A stretch of DNA of 64,000 bases from the NCBI GenBank assembly GCA_022579005.1, contig MU401477.1, forward strand, positions 145,610 to 209,609, in the 5' to 3' direction. Of the stretch, positions 49,519 through 59,945 are shown piece by piece. The stretch is from Poronia punctata (lineage: Eukaryota > Ascomycota > Sordariomycetes > Xylariales > Xylariaceae). Position 1 is the stretch's first letter. The number at the start of each line of letters is the position of its first letter. The notes under the pieces were generated by a model, which did not search any database, was not told the DNA's origin, and saw only the letters and a list, made by a program, of their open reading frames with translations. The translations under genes and the position numbers were made by a program.

Positions 49519-50261
49519 CTTGGATTGATTGTGGTTTACAGTTGATGAGGAGGTGTTGGTCGCATAGGGATGGAAAACAAATTATTTTCCTGGCTTTATA
49601 GCCATGGGTTGTGGTAGAGCGTCACGGGCCACTCTACGAATCATTTACCTTGAGGAAGTGTACGCGTAACAGCAAGTGCTTTTCAATTCCTCTCAATTCT
49701 TTGCTAGCTGGATAAGGGGTGAAGAAAAACGTGCAACAAAAGAGCTAACAGAGGTGTATAATACATGTAGTTCGAGACAGCAAGCACTTGCCGTGTAGTC
49801 TAAACCAAAGGTACATACCTACCTACCTATGTAGGTTGTAATCACTTGATTATGATATTATGCCTTCTATCTTTGGAACGTTGTTCTGATTTACCACCAA
49901 AATATAACATCGTCCCTTCTTGTCCAAGATATGCAGGTGCCGTGTCAAAAGCTCTTGCCCTCTACTACATAATACTACCTACCTTACCTACGATCTGCTA
50001 TGTTAGTAAACCACTGCGGCAAGTGGCAGTTTCCTAGACTAGCTCAGTTTTATGCAGTATACCTTAGTCACGTTGCAGAAAGTACAGAAGAGTCTAGGTG
50101 ATAGGCACTGTAGATACATGTAATATACCTCTGATGTTCTTCCAAGCTGCGGCCCTATCTCTTCAGGTACCCGGACACGTGTTCGAATCTGAGATTACTA
50201 TACCAAACCTCCCTCCACCTTATCAGCCACTTTCCGCATAATGCCATCCGGGGCCATCCCA
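49519..50261. other. Intergenic, no gene seen
   Basis: Upstream region of the small zinc-finger-like gene and 3' region of the amidase gene. Contains TACC repeats near 49815. No supported gene. Confidence 0.55.
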
Positions 50262-52096
50262 TCAGAAGCCCCCAATATCTCCTATCTCCGTCTTGGGAAC
50301 GAGATACGGCTGGACCTGATCACGCACTGCCGTCTTCTGCTCAAAGGCATATGCGAGTTGAATGAGTCTAGCTTCCGACCATCTTGGCCCAAGGAAAGCA
50401 AGGCCGAATCTGGAGCAATCAGAAAGTGGACTTTCCACCAAAAAGAGCAGGCAAAACTTACGGTATGTTTGGCCCAGACAGAACTTGCCCTCGAGGCGTC
50501 TTGCTTACTGGCGTGTCAGTGGGATAAAACCCCAAAGGCACCGTGACTATCGGCGCACCCACGAGCGACGCCCAGCCCGAGGCATACGCAGATGGCATGA
50601 TGAGTGCATCTACGTCATTTCGCTGCATAGCCCCCAATACACCCGCCTCCCCACCAGCGTACCGGTTTCGCTGTAGCGTGTCCCAGAAAAAGGCGTCCGT
50701 GTTGGTGTAGTTCAGCTCGAGAGCGACGTCCCATATGGCCGTGTCGCGGTCCGGATAGGCCTCGGTTGGGAAGTTCCGTGTAAACGAGCGCACGGCGGAG
50801 AGAGTGGTAAGGTTGTGCGGGTTATGGGTGAGTTCGGACAAGTACTCGGCTAGGTTGGCGACGAAGTCGGCTTGCATGATGCTGAAATCCTTGGGAGCGG
50901 TTGGATCGGATACGTTTGCGGCGATTATCTCGGCGCCCTGCTCGCGCATGATGTCGACGGCGGCGTAGAAGGTGTTCAAGGGGGTGTCGTTTGTTGGTGG
51001 CAAGATGTTGTAAGGGATGCCGATACGGGCTCCGCGCAGGGCATCCGCCTGTAGATCTGCGGCGTAATTGGGGATAACACCACAATTCGGGATAGCCGAT
51101 GTGTAGTTGTCCTGCGTGTCAACGCCGGCTATGGCTGTGAGGATTGTCGCGGCATCTTTAACCGTTCGGGCTAGGGGCCCGACGGTGTCGTGATGCTCAC
51201 TTATGGGGATGACGAGATGTCTGGAGGTTAGGCCTACCGTAGGCTTGATGCCAACCAGGTTGTTGCTCTCCGCAGGTGAGATGATGGAGCCGATAGTCTA
51301 ACAGAATCACTTAGTGAACAATTCTAAGAACTAGATAACGATGTCCTGGATTGAGTGGATAGGGGGGTTCTCACCTCGGTACCCAATGCCGCAAGAGCCA
51401 GACCTAGGGAAGAAGCGACGCCGCTGCCACTGGAGCTACCACCGGGGTCCTGATGCGGATAATAAGCGCCCAAGGTCTGTCCGCCATGGGCCGACCAGCC
51501 GTTACTTGTATTTTCACTCCTATAGTTAGCCCACTGGCTAAGATTGGTCTTGCCTAGGATGATAGCGCCAGCGCAACGAAGCTTCTTTGCTACGAAGCTA
51601 TCTCTGGGGACTTTTGCGCCAACAAGAGACCACGAGCCGGCAGTGTTTTCCATGCTGTCACCAGTCGCGATGTTGTTCTTTACTAGTATAGGGATGCCAT
51701 GCAAGGCCCCATAGCTTATGCCGTTGGCGCGTGCGGCGTCCAGTTCGGCGGCAATGGCTAGTGCGTCCGGGTTCAACTCCGTCACGGCGCGCAGCGTGTC
51801 GTTGACTTCATGAATGCGGGCGAGATAGGCTTCCACTAGGTCGACGCTCGTGAAGAGACCGTCGGCCAAACCTGATGATAGATCATCGAGGGTGGCGTTG
51901 ATGAGACTGGGAAAGGCCTGGCCTTTAACTGGATGCTCGTAGCATGGGTGAGTGAGCATGAGCAGATACTCGTATGAGTCTATGAGACGAGTTAATCACC
52001 TGTTAGTGAGCTTGCGAGCCCGATGAACCCAAAAAGCGTGAGGCATATCCAAGAGGCCACGACCCTCGTCGTTCGGATGGCTATTATTGATGCCAT
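50262..52096 (-). CDS. Amidase-signature hydrolase with a predicted signal peptide
   Basis: Amidase-family enzymes hydrolyse amide bonds through a Ser-cis-Ser-Lys triad. Four exons are proposed: 52096-52000, 51928-51375, 51297-50462 and 50409-50262. The introns are 71, 77 and 52 nt, and the product is 544 residues. Visible motifs are GIPILVKNNIAT (catalytic Lys), then DPGGSSSGSGVASSLGLALA running across an intron into GTETIGSIISPAE (the Ser pair and glycine-rich signature). Substrate-pocket strands include APIVTVPLGFYP. The end is QVQPYLVPKTEIGDIGGF. The first exon encodes MASIIAIRTTRVVASWICLT and then LFGFIGLASS, a plausible signal peptide, so secretion is likely. Another in-frame ATG lies at 52120. 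The first intron is the weakest splice prediction; a start at 51959, without the signal, is the alternative. The substrate is unknown. Confidence 0.88.
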
Positions 52097-52744
52097 ATCC
52101 GCGTTATATCGCTTAACCATTAGCGATACCAATGCTTCGGCGAGAGCTGAACCTCGCTGTTTGTCGTTGAAATAGCTTCAACTATCAAATTGCCTTGTGA
52201 GACTCAGGTTGCACATGAATCGAGTTACATTCAAGGTGGCTATCCATGAATCATGAAACGGGCCCCAATCTGATTGTCAAGGACGCGTTCGTGCCAAGTA
52301 TGCAAGAGTCCGATCTTGGCAGGTACGATCCTCTGATTGACGAACCCCGAAAGCCTGTTTCCCGGTATATTATATACTCAAATGAATTTGTATGTGTATG
52401 TAAGTCGTGGGCAACCGAGATATTCTCTTCCTCTTCTTGAAAGCAAAACGACATCGCAAAGGTGAAAGTCATCAATTACGCTTCTACTCGTAGAAGGGCC
52501 GGAGGACCTGCAGTCTACCGAGACAATTCGGGTGACAAAACAATGATTTTTCCAACTTCCAACATCCCATGTTTTCCTAGCTTTGCCTGCATAAAGAGCT
52601 TGTATATCTTGCTTACATAGACAAACAACCCTGTAATTCATAAAAGTGATTAAAATCAACCAAGAAAGCTGCAAAAGAGAAGAGGCTCCCTAACAGGCGG
52701 AAGAAAGGGGGTTTAAATATGACTGCAAAAAAAGCAAAAAGATG
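52097..52744. other. Intergenic, no gene seen
   Basis: Promoter side of the amidase gene and 3' flank of the tRNA. Short frames only. TACTCGTA occurs near 52493. Confidence 0.55.
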
Positions 52745-52850
52745 GGGCTCAACCGGGATTCGAACCCGGGGCCTCCTGCATTCCCATGTAGAATGGAAGG
52801 GTGCTAAGGGTAAACCCGAAGCAGGAATCATACCACTAGACCATTGAGCC
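52745..52850 (-). tRNA. tRNA-Pro (CGG) with intron
   Basis: On the minus strand the acceptor stem GGCTCAA pairs with TTGAGCC, and C is the discriminator. The D arm region is TGGTCTAGTGGTATGAT. The anticodon stem CCTGC/GCAGG encloses the loop TTCGGGT. The T arm CCGGG-TTCGAAT-CCCGG is perfect. The anticodon CGG is at 52818-52816. The gene is 106 bp and the mature tRNA about 72 nt. An intron of about 34 nt therefore sits just after position 37, the normal place for nuclear tRNA introns. Confidence 0.95.
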
Positions 52851-53271
52851 GAACATCGGAGACTAATCCGCTGATGGATAAATGTGGTACTACACGCCTA
52901 TATATATCAACTTTGTCTTGTCTTCCCCAACGCCTCTAAGTTGCCAGCAGTCAGATTTTAATGCCTTGACAAGGTACTTGTAGAAAATTTACCTCTTTTG
53001 CATAGAGATTCTATCTGATTACTCTTACTGGCTAAAACCAGCAAAGCTTTATTTATCCTGTTAGCTTTTATCTATTCTTTATTAGATTCAACGCAACAGT
53101 GACTTTTAGGCACGTTTGGCTTCTTGAACCTTTACTATCCGACGGTCACTGGACACCGGTCGCTATTGATGGCAGGATACACGCATCTGGGGTCACGAAA
53201 TGTTACATATATGATATAACCTACGCCTAGATAAGAAACAAAATCGCACTATAGAGAAGTAACTGGCTACA
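52851..53271. other. Intergenic, no gene seen
   Basis: AT-rich, between the tRNA and the 3' end of the Fungal_trans_2 gene. Confidence 0.6.
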
Positions 53272-54942
53272 TTATAATATCGTTCTTTTACACAGCGCAA
53301 TAGACGACCCTATACCTCCTTCACTAGCTGGTGTCACGACTTTCAGAGGCTGAGATTTCCCAATCGCAATGTCCCAAAGTTTCTGTCCCGGCCCCTGATG
53401 GACAACATTTACCCATGGGAACTCCTGGAGGATCCCAGATACTTCAGGCCAGGATCGCAGTCGAAGCTGGTCTGCAAGCATCCTTATCTTCGGGATCATC
53501 CAACTGTCGTCGGCCGTCGTGGCCAATGACATCCGGCCTATGAATAAAGCCCAAAGCAACGTCTTCTGCCCGTTCAGACATGGTGATAATGAATATTGAG
53601 CCGCCTGTCGGAACCGCTCCATCATAAGAGGAAACTTGACAATCTGCCAGCCGATACCGAGCCAGAACGTGTTCATGAAGCCGATTAACGCGAGGTGGAT
53701 GAGTTTATCGAAGCTGTTATCTGCCGTAAAGTCTTGGTGGAATAGGTCGATTTCGATCAGCCGGTAGCCGAAATAGATAATTGTGCTCTGGAAAGCAGCT
53801 GGCTCTAGTTTCCGAATCCGGTTCTCTTGCTCCCGCAGGAGGTGCGTGAGATTAAGCGCATCAGTTACGACGCCGCGCAGTCCTGCGCCAGCTGACTGAT
53901 ACAATGCTGATATAGCGATTTCGGGCTCGGGGGGCCCTAAGCAGTTGTTACGGTTTATGACGACAAGATGGTGAGGGACGTCCTCTGCGGAGTACTTGGG
54001 GGTTGAGCCGCTGTACAGGGCAAGCTCAAAGTCGGTCCTTTAGACATGTTAGCATCGTGGAGTGGCACAGTCCGTCGTCTGGTGTCACTATGTGTGTATA
54101 GGTGGTAAATACCAAACCTACCGGAATGTCTTTTCAGCTACGAGGAAATTCCGCTCAGCAAGCGCCTTGATCCCCCCTCTAAGCTCTACCATTCGGTAGA
54201 CTCCACCAAGGTGCACCATTGCCTTTCTTGAATTGCCGTAAAGTCTGTCATAGATACTTGTCGACGTAACAACGGCTATGGTGGAATCAGACAATGCCTC
54301 ATCGCTCGAGAGCTTCTTCGCCAAAAGACGAAAAGTCTGGGACATGTGGTAAAGCGCCACTGGAGAATCGTAAGAATCTTGGGTTAAGAACGCGGCGAAA
54401 GCAGAAGTCAGAGCCATCGTGCAGTGGAAATCTGCGCTTAGTTTCAGCGACTACAAAATAAAGCCAGGCATCACAACTCCCTTACATGCTTCATCACGGA
54501 AGACTAGGTCGAACCACATCCATCCTAAGACATTGGTGGGTCGACAGAACTCTTTAGGCTGTGCGATGTCGAGGAGGAACAGGAAGACTTGGACAGGAAA
54601 TTAGTTAGGTGAGAGAGCAAAGAAGAAGCAGCAGAGTCGACAAGCCCTACGTTGCTGCACCTGAGCGAGGGACTGCGGGTTCGGCCTGACGGGACAGGAT
54701 AGGAGAGTCGGGTCGTTCCCTATCTGCCGCGTCAACTTGACCAAAATGCTGTCGTGCTGGATGTCTGCAGTATGCGTCTTGGTATAGCTGTAAGGTGGAT
54801 TGGTCGTTCGATCGATCCTCACTAAATCTTTCCTTCTCGGCTCCCTGACTTTGCCGACATTCTTTCCTTTCATGACATGACTCCGGATGAGCTTCCTGGC
54901 TCTCTTGTCGATGACGGTGTTATCTACAAATTGAAACGACAT
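53272..54942 (-). CDS. Fungal-specific transcription factor domain protein (Fungal_trans_2 type), no zinc cluster
   Basis: Four exons, 54942-54651, 54587-54486, 54431-54122 and 54037-53272, encode 489 residues. The introns are 63, 54 and 84 nt, in phase, with clear branch sites in the first and third. The N terminus MSFQFVDNTVIDKRARKLIR, SHVMKGKNVGKVREPRRK is the standard opening of a large fungal family that has a basic N-terminal stretch instead of a Zn2Cys6 cluster. Then come FLLDIAQPKEFCRPTNVLGW and DEAYFHCTMALTSAFAAFL. The C-terminal half is helical (ALYHMSQTFRLLAKKLSSDE, MVHLGGVYRMVELRGGIKAL), matching the Fungal_trans_2 domain. Such proteins are assumed to be nuclear regulators, but most are uncharacterised, and DNA binding cannot be claimed here. 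The nearest upstream gene is ICE2, on the opposite strand more than 2 kb away. Confidence 0.9.
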
Positions 54943-57165
54943 GACCTATTTGTAAATGTAGATATGTGATAGGGCACATGTAATTTTTCACTTTGATGAC
55001 ATTCATGTCTCTTAAACAGGCCATTCGACGTTACGTGAAGGATCCGGCAGTCCGCTTGTTACCTCCGGGCTTTTGCTCTTAACTCCGATGTCTACTTCCA
55101 AGCGGCTCATGTTGCAATTATGTCTACAAGTAAACACACGTTGGGCTGAGTTTTGTTACGCCAAAGAATTCATGATAAAACAGGATTACACAAATACATA
55201 TCATATACAGCTGGCCAGATGCTCGATCTTAGCTGCCTCGACAACTGTTGCGCTCACCTTGGTATACTGGTTGAACCCCTAAATCCAAAGCACTTGTGTC
55301 ATCTTGCTTAGAACGAAAGGTGGCGTCTTTTCCTAAGGCAGCCCTATCTATCCACAGTTTAAGACATTCAACGTTGGAATTTGAGAAAAGAGATGATTAG
55401 CAAAAGATGAAGCAAATTGAGCTAACGTCTGCTGGTCATTGTGGCAAGTTGTGGTTGGGGAAAGCTGGCAAACTTCCAGCTCTTTGGGTGGGTTAGGGAG
55501 GTTCTCACTTGATCCGTACTGGTCGGTCAGGCCGGTCAGCCGGTGTACGAGTTGAGCTCCCCTGCACTGTGGCCCACCGGGAGCTTTGCCAACAGGTTGG
55601 TCATCTGCAGGAAATCTCCAAATCTTCAATGTCATTTGGTAACGCTGCACCACAGACACCACATACGTAGTTGGCAATACCAAATGCAGAATTCAGGTTG
55701 CATTGGTGTTGTCATTTCCATCTATGTAGGAACTCATGCCCCAGGTACCACATTACCCAAATGCTCTGAAACCTCACAAAGGGTCAGCGTGAGATGATTC
55801 TGCTTCAAAGCCCAGGCTTCTCCTGACTTTGAACTAGCGACACCCATTTTGATGCTATTTTAGGTAGTGGACAATACTCGTAGGTAGAGGGGCAATGAGG
55901 GGCATCTAGATTGCATCTATTTGAGGACAACATCATCCAGAAGCTAGGCACAAAGGTACCTAGGGCACTACGTGTACATCCAGCCTAGGTACTAAACTTC
56001 AGCCATCAAATGGTATCCCCGTTAATCTAGATCTCGGGCAGCAGGCTTACCTCCCGGCTACGATAAGATCTGAGTGGTAAAGGTAACACGGGATAGAATA
56101 CAATACTGATGACAATTCTCGGCTGGCACATAACGGCCACTATCCCTTGTGCGATTGTGCCTCTGGTAAAATGTACTGGTAATGGTGGGTTGGTCTTGTA
56201 GTGTGGCTGAAGAGATGATGCAAGATTCTGTGTGATGCACGCGCGAAACACCATTGATAAGGCCAGGCTGTTTTGCGTCTAGTGAGATCAGGCCCACTTG
56301 TACCCTGGCGATGGTCTCCTGCCTACTATGTACAGCATATAGGTGCCCTAGTCCCAAAATATTTCTATTATCACAAGATAATTTGTTTTTGTTTAGCATA
56401 TGCAAGTCGGAATCTTGTTAGGGGTTGTCCTTTTCCAACTTGGAAGTATTCATCGTCGTTTCTTTTTATTATTTCTTTACTGGAATTATCACCAGTAAAT
56501 CTTTGTTGATAGTGACATTCATTTGTCCCTGTGTGGTTTGACTGTACCTATAGTACATGTTGGTTATTGGTTGATTAGCCACCTGGCAATTTCGTCCATG
56601 CCCCCATCCATGTTACGTTAACCTCATCTCATAAATTTCACCAGTCCGTGTACACAATTCATTTGTCTGCGGTCCAGACTGTCCTAAGGGTATCGAACTC
56701 AAACCATTAGAGAGGTCATCTGATCACTTAGTCTCTGCAAAACCACAAGGGCCTGTCTCGGGACAATTTGTGCATTTCCTCAAGTTCAAACTTCTTGTTG
56801 TATTTTACCCCTGGCCTCGAAACCATACCTCCCCTGCTACGAGTGCGAGTCCCCGCCTGAGAATAGCTCATTTGTTGCCGACCTACGAGACCACCTCATC
56901 GTCGCTGCCAATACCATCAGATCCATCAAATTATCCCGAACGATATCTAGTTCTTGACGCGAATACCCCGCGCCTGCCTACCAGCCGCAATCTCACGCCC
57001 CGCCGGTCCTACCGCCTTCCCAACCAACAGAAGCTCAAGGCATCGGAGCTTTGAGCTTTGAGCTACGTAGCTCTCACACAACCAGGCCCCATACTACCAA
57101 ACAAATACCACCCTGGCCAGCTGTGTCGCTAGCTCAGCGCGGCGACAGCCATCACCACCGCCCTC
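54943..57165. other. Intergenic, no gene seen
   Basis: About 2.2 kb between the divergent Fungal_trans_2 and ICE2 genes. The frames at 55348-55683 (-) and 56770-57054 (+, GTG start) have no family resemblance. The second overlaps the likely ICE2 leader. Confidence 0.5.
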
Positions 57166-58538
57166 ATGTGGTGGTTTTTTCGCGTCATTTCTAGTTCCGT
57201 CTTCCTCCTGACCATCGTCCTCTCGATTCCCATCTCCTTCGATGTAGGCGGGCGTGATGCGGGCTTGGCGTACAGCCTGGCCTTGTTCGGCTTCTACTTC
57301 GTCTATAGCACGGCCAAGCTTGCGACGCCAGACCACTCCCGTGTGCGATGGTTCCTGACTCACACGATACAGACTTCACAGTGGATTGTTATACCTGGTC
57401 TGCTGATATGGTCTTTGCACAATTTTGCCGTCGATGCAAACAGTACCGACTGGGTTTCACGAACCATCGGAGGACTACGGACCCAAAAACATACGACCTG
57501 GACTGATTGGATCTTTGGGAACGGAGGCCTTATTGAAAACGTCACTATTGGCACCTGGGATAATGTTTTGTGTTACTCTAGCCCCCTCTTCCAACTAGCC
57601 GAGGGCTTCTGTACTCTTCTCGTCATCCAGGCTGCCGGTCAAATTTCCAGATGGCTCGTAAACAGGGGAAGAAGCGATACCTGGGTCGTAAGCTGCAACC
57701 CTCGACCCTCCATCCTTGGTAGAAACTCTGGCTAACGAATCCCTAGCTCACACTTGTCATGATCTCGGCCTCCATCATTGCTAGCGCTTTATACTTCCTC
57801 TGGCGCGTGGCCCTATTCCCTTCCATCAGCAACATCGACGCGACTCTGATTGGCGTAACTGTAACCTCTGCTGTGTTCCTGTGCGCCATCGGCATTAGTA
57901 CAGGGCGCGGCAATCCTGTCGAATCATCTTTGCTCTTCGCCTACGTTGTACTGTGTGTCTACCAGATATTCACCGATTATGTGCAATCACCGGAAGCGCA
58001 GGCGGCCGCTCTTGAGCAAGCTGCCAGCCAACCGGAATTCCCACCACTGCCACCCATCATTATGGCAAGCTACTCGACATTCCTTCACATATTGGGGTCG
58101 CTGCCATCTGCCGTCTCTTCTTCCCTCACCTTCCTCCATGCTGCCTTCCAGACTATCGCGCCATCGGTCATGATCTCACTGTTCTACCGAATAATTGTCT
58201 TCTACTGCGCCACCCGCATCATCCCTGCTGTCCGGGAATCCGGTGCCCAAGCACTTATGGAAGAACCGTCGCTAGATGATTCTGACGGCGCTAACAAACT
58301 GCTCGGCGTCCTATCGTGGTTTTCTCCTTCGATTCTTATCGCTGTGTACACCAGTCTGCTCCTACAACACTTTTCCGCTAGCGATAACGAAGGATGGACT
58401 CTACGCGAGGGCGACGCCGGGGGAAATACCTGGCGATGGATCAATATTGCGGCAACCATGGGCTTGTACGCCATTGAGCTATACTTGGGGAGTGAGGACG
58501 TCGACGGTGGCATGGCCAGTCATTGGAAGACGGACTAA
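57166..58538 (+). CDS. ICE2: ER membrane protein Ice2
   Basis: Ice2 is a polytopic endoplasmic reticulum protein. In yeast it supports cortical ER structure and inheritance, ER-lipid droplet contact and phospholipid balance. Two exons, 57166-57687 and 57747-58538, flank a 59-nt intron with a GTAAGC donor, a CTAAC branch and a TAG acceptor, giving 437 residues. Hydrophobic segments begin at residue 4 (FFRVISSSVFLLTIVLSIPI) and continue through AGLAYSLALFGFYFVYSTAK, WIVIPGLLIWSLH and the C-terminal half. Family-typical strings are FDVGGRDAGLAYSLAL, LLVIQAAGQISRWLVNRGRS, VDATLIGVTVTSAVFLCAIG and GNPVESSLLFAYVVLCVYQI. A soluble loop rich in Gln, Ala and Pro follows IFTDYVQSPEAQ. The length is close to that of other filamentous-fungal Ice2 proteins. 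Confidence 0.93.
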
Positions 58539-59945
58539 ACCAGACAAAAAGGGCGAAGCTGTCCCGTGGCTCTGGTAAACCAATCTAAAGCAAACGCAGG
58601 CCATGTCTAGACCTTGACAGAGCTGATTGGGGACCTTGACCAAGGGACGGAACATATCTTGGGCGGGACGGAGGTGGCTGCGGAGGATCAATCGGAAACT
58701 TGGGGCTCATAGCACCTGGCGTTTAGGAGTAGGGGAAATTATACCACCTGTTCAACGGTTTTTCTATTTGTTACTTTTTCTATCCTCTCAGTACGACAAT
58801 AGTCCGGCCTGGGCATGGCTGCTCGGGACTTTAATGGGCTAGAGATGGGAGGGACGCGATTATACTATGGACATGCGGACTAGTTGGATGAGGGTTCATG
58901 CTGAATCGGACGGGTGGTACCTGCAACTAGTGAATAGCGATACGAGCAATATCACGTTAAATGAACATTTCTCCAACTGAACCATCCACTGCAAGTAGTT
59001 CGAACCGATCGGTCAAATGGTAGGTAATTTGAGGTAGTCCAGAAATCCAGGCATTTCCAACTTGGAGAGGTAACGAGATGGAAGTCGGATGAACGGGACT
59101 TCGGGAACGTCTGTACTTGTAATCGCTTTTTAAGAGGCCCATATCCAAAAGCTTAACCTCGGCGAAGTATACCAAGATCTGCCATGACTTCATCTGGGGA
59201 TGAGAAGGAGGTGTCTCCCCCTCAAAACCGGGGGCCGGGGTACTGGGGAAAGACACGCGCTATTCCTGTCACGTACAGAAATGCGGAGACAAGCCACCTA
59301 CTCCAGGTATCTCTTTACTGTACACGGTACCTTCAATGCCGTAATAACAGTAACCTAGTCCAGTTGAAGTCTAATGCCCCCTTAACCTACATTAGAAAGC
59401 TGATCCAAGACATCGATTTCCTCTTATTTTCCTTCTTCCTTCAAACTTGCTATTAAGCATTGGCACTGCAGCTGTGGATGGTATAAGCGTATGTCTCTGC
59501 TGCTTTGTATTTGCTCTTGTTTATATTAAAAAACTGCTTCATTATTCTGGTCATGACTCTGACCGAGACAGAAGCTTGAGAAATAAACTTTTGTCTGTTC
59601 CTATATTTCCTGACCCGTCAAGATAGGCGCTTCCGACGTCTCGGCTTACAAGGTGAAGGGAAAGGGCTTAAATCATAAATCACCTATTACATCGGGGTTC
59701 ACTATTCATAACGGCCTTGGTATCAAAATCACATTGACCACTCGTCAGTGACGATCAAGAGCGGCTTGGGCGCATCTGGTCTATCACTCATCAACACGCT
59801 ATGCCAATATCTGCACCTAGGTGTTTTTAACTTTTACCCTGTCATATCTCGATCATAATCTCATCGCATTTGCCATATTCATCAGACGACTAAAAGTTTG
59901 AAAATAACTACATCAACAAACAACGAGAGTTGAATATCAAACACC
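58539..59945. other. Intergenic, no gene seen
   Basis: Terminator of ICE2 and promoter of the acyl-CoA synthetase gene. Short frames (58627-58842, 58957-59256, 59184-59456) show no pattern. Confidence 0.55.

Noticed and set aside
51980..51999. 20-nt intron in the amidase gene
   Set aside because: It would restore a frame (DSYEYLLMLTHPCYEH) but is too short for the spliceosome; a 71-nt intron ending at 51929 is in frame and realistic.
56770..57054. 94-codon frame upstream of ICE2
   Set aside because: Begins with GTG and has no family pattern; likely leader sequence.
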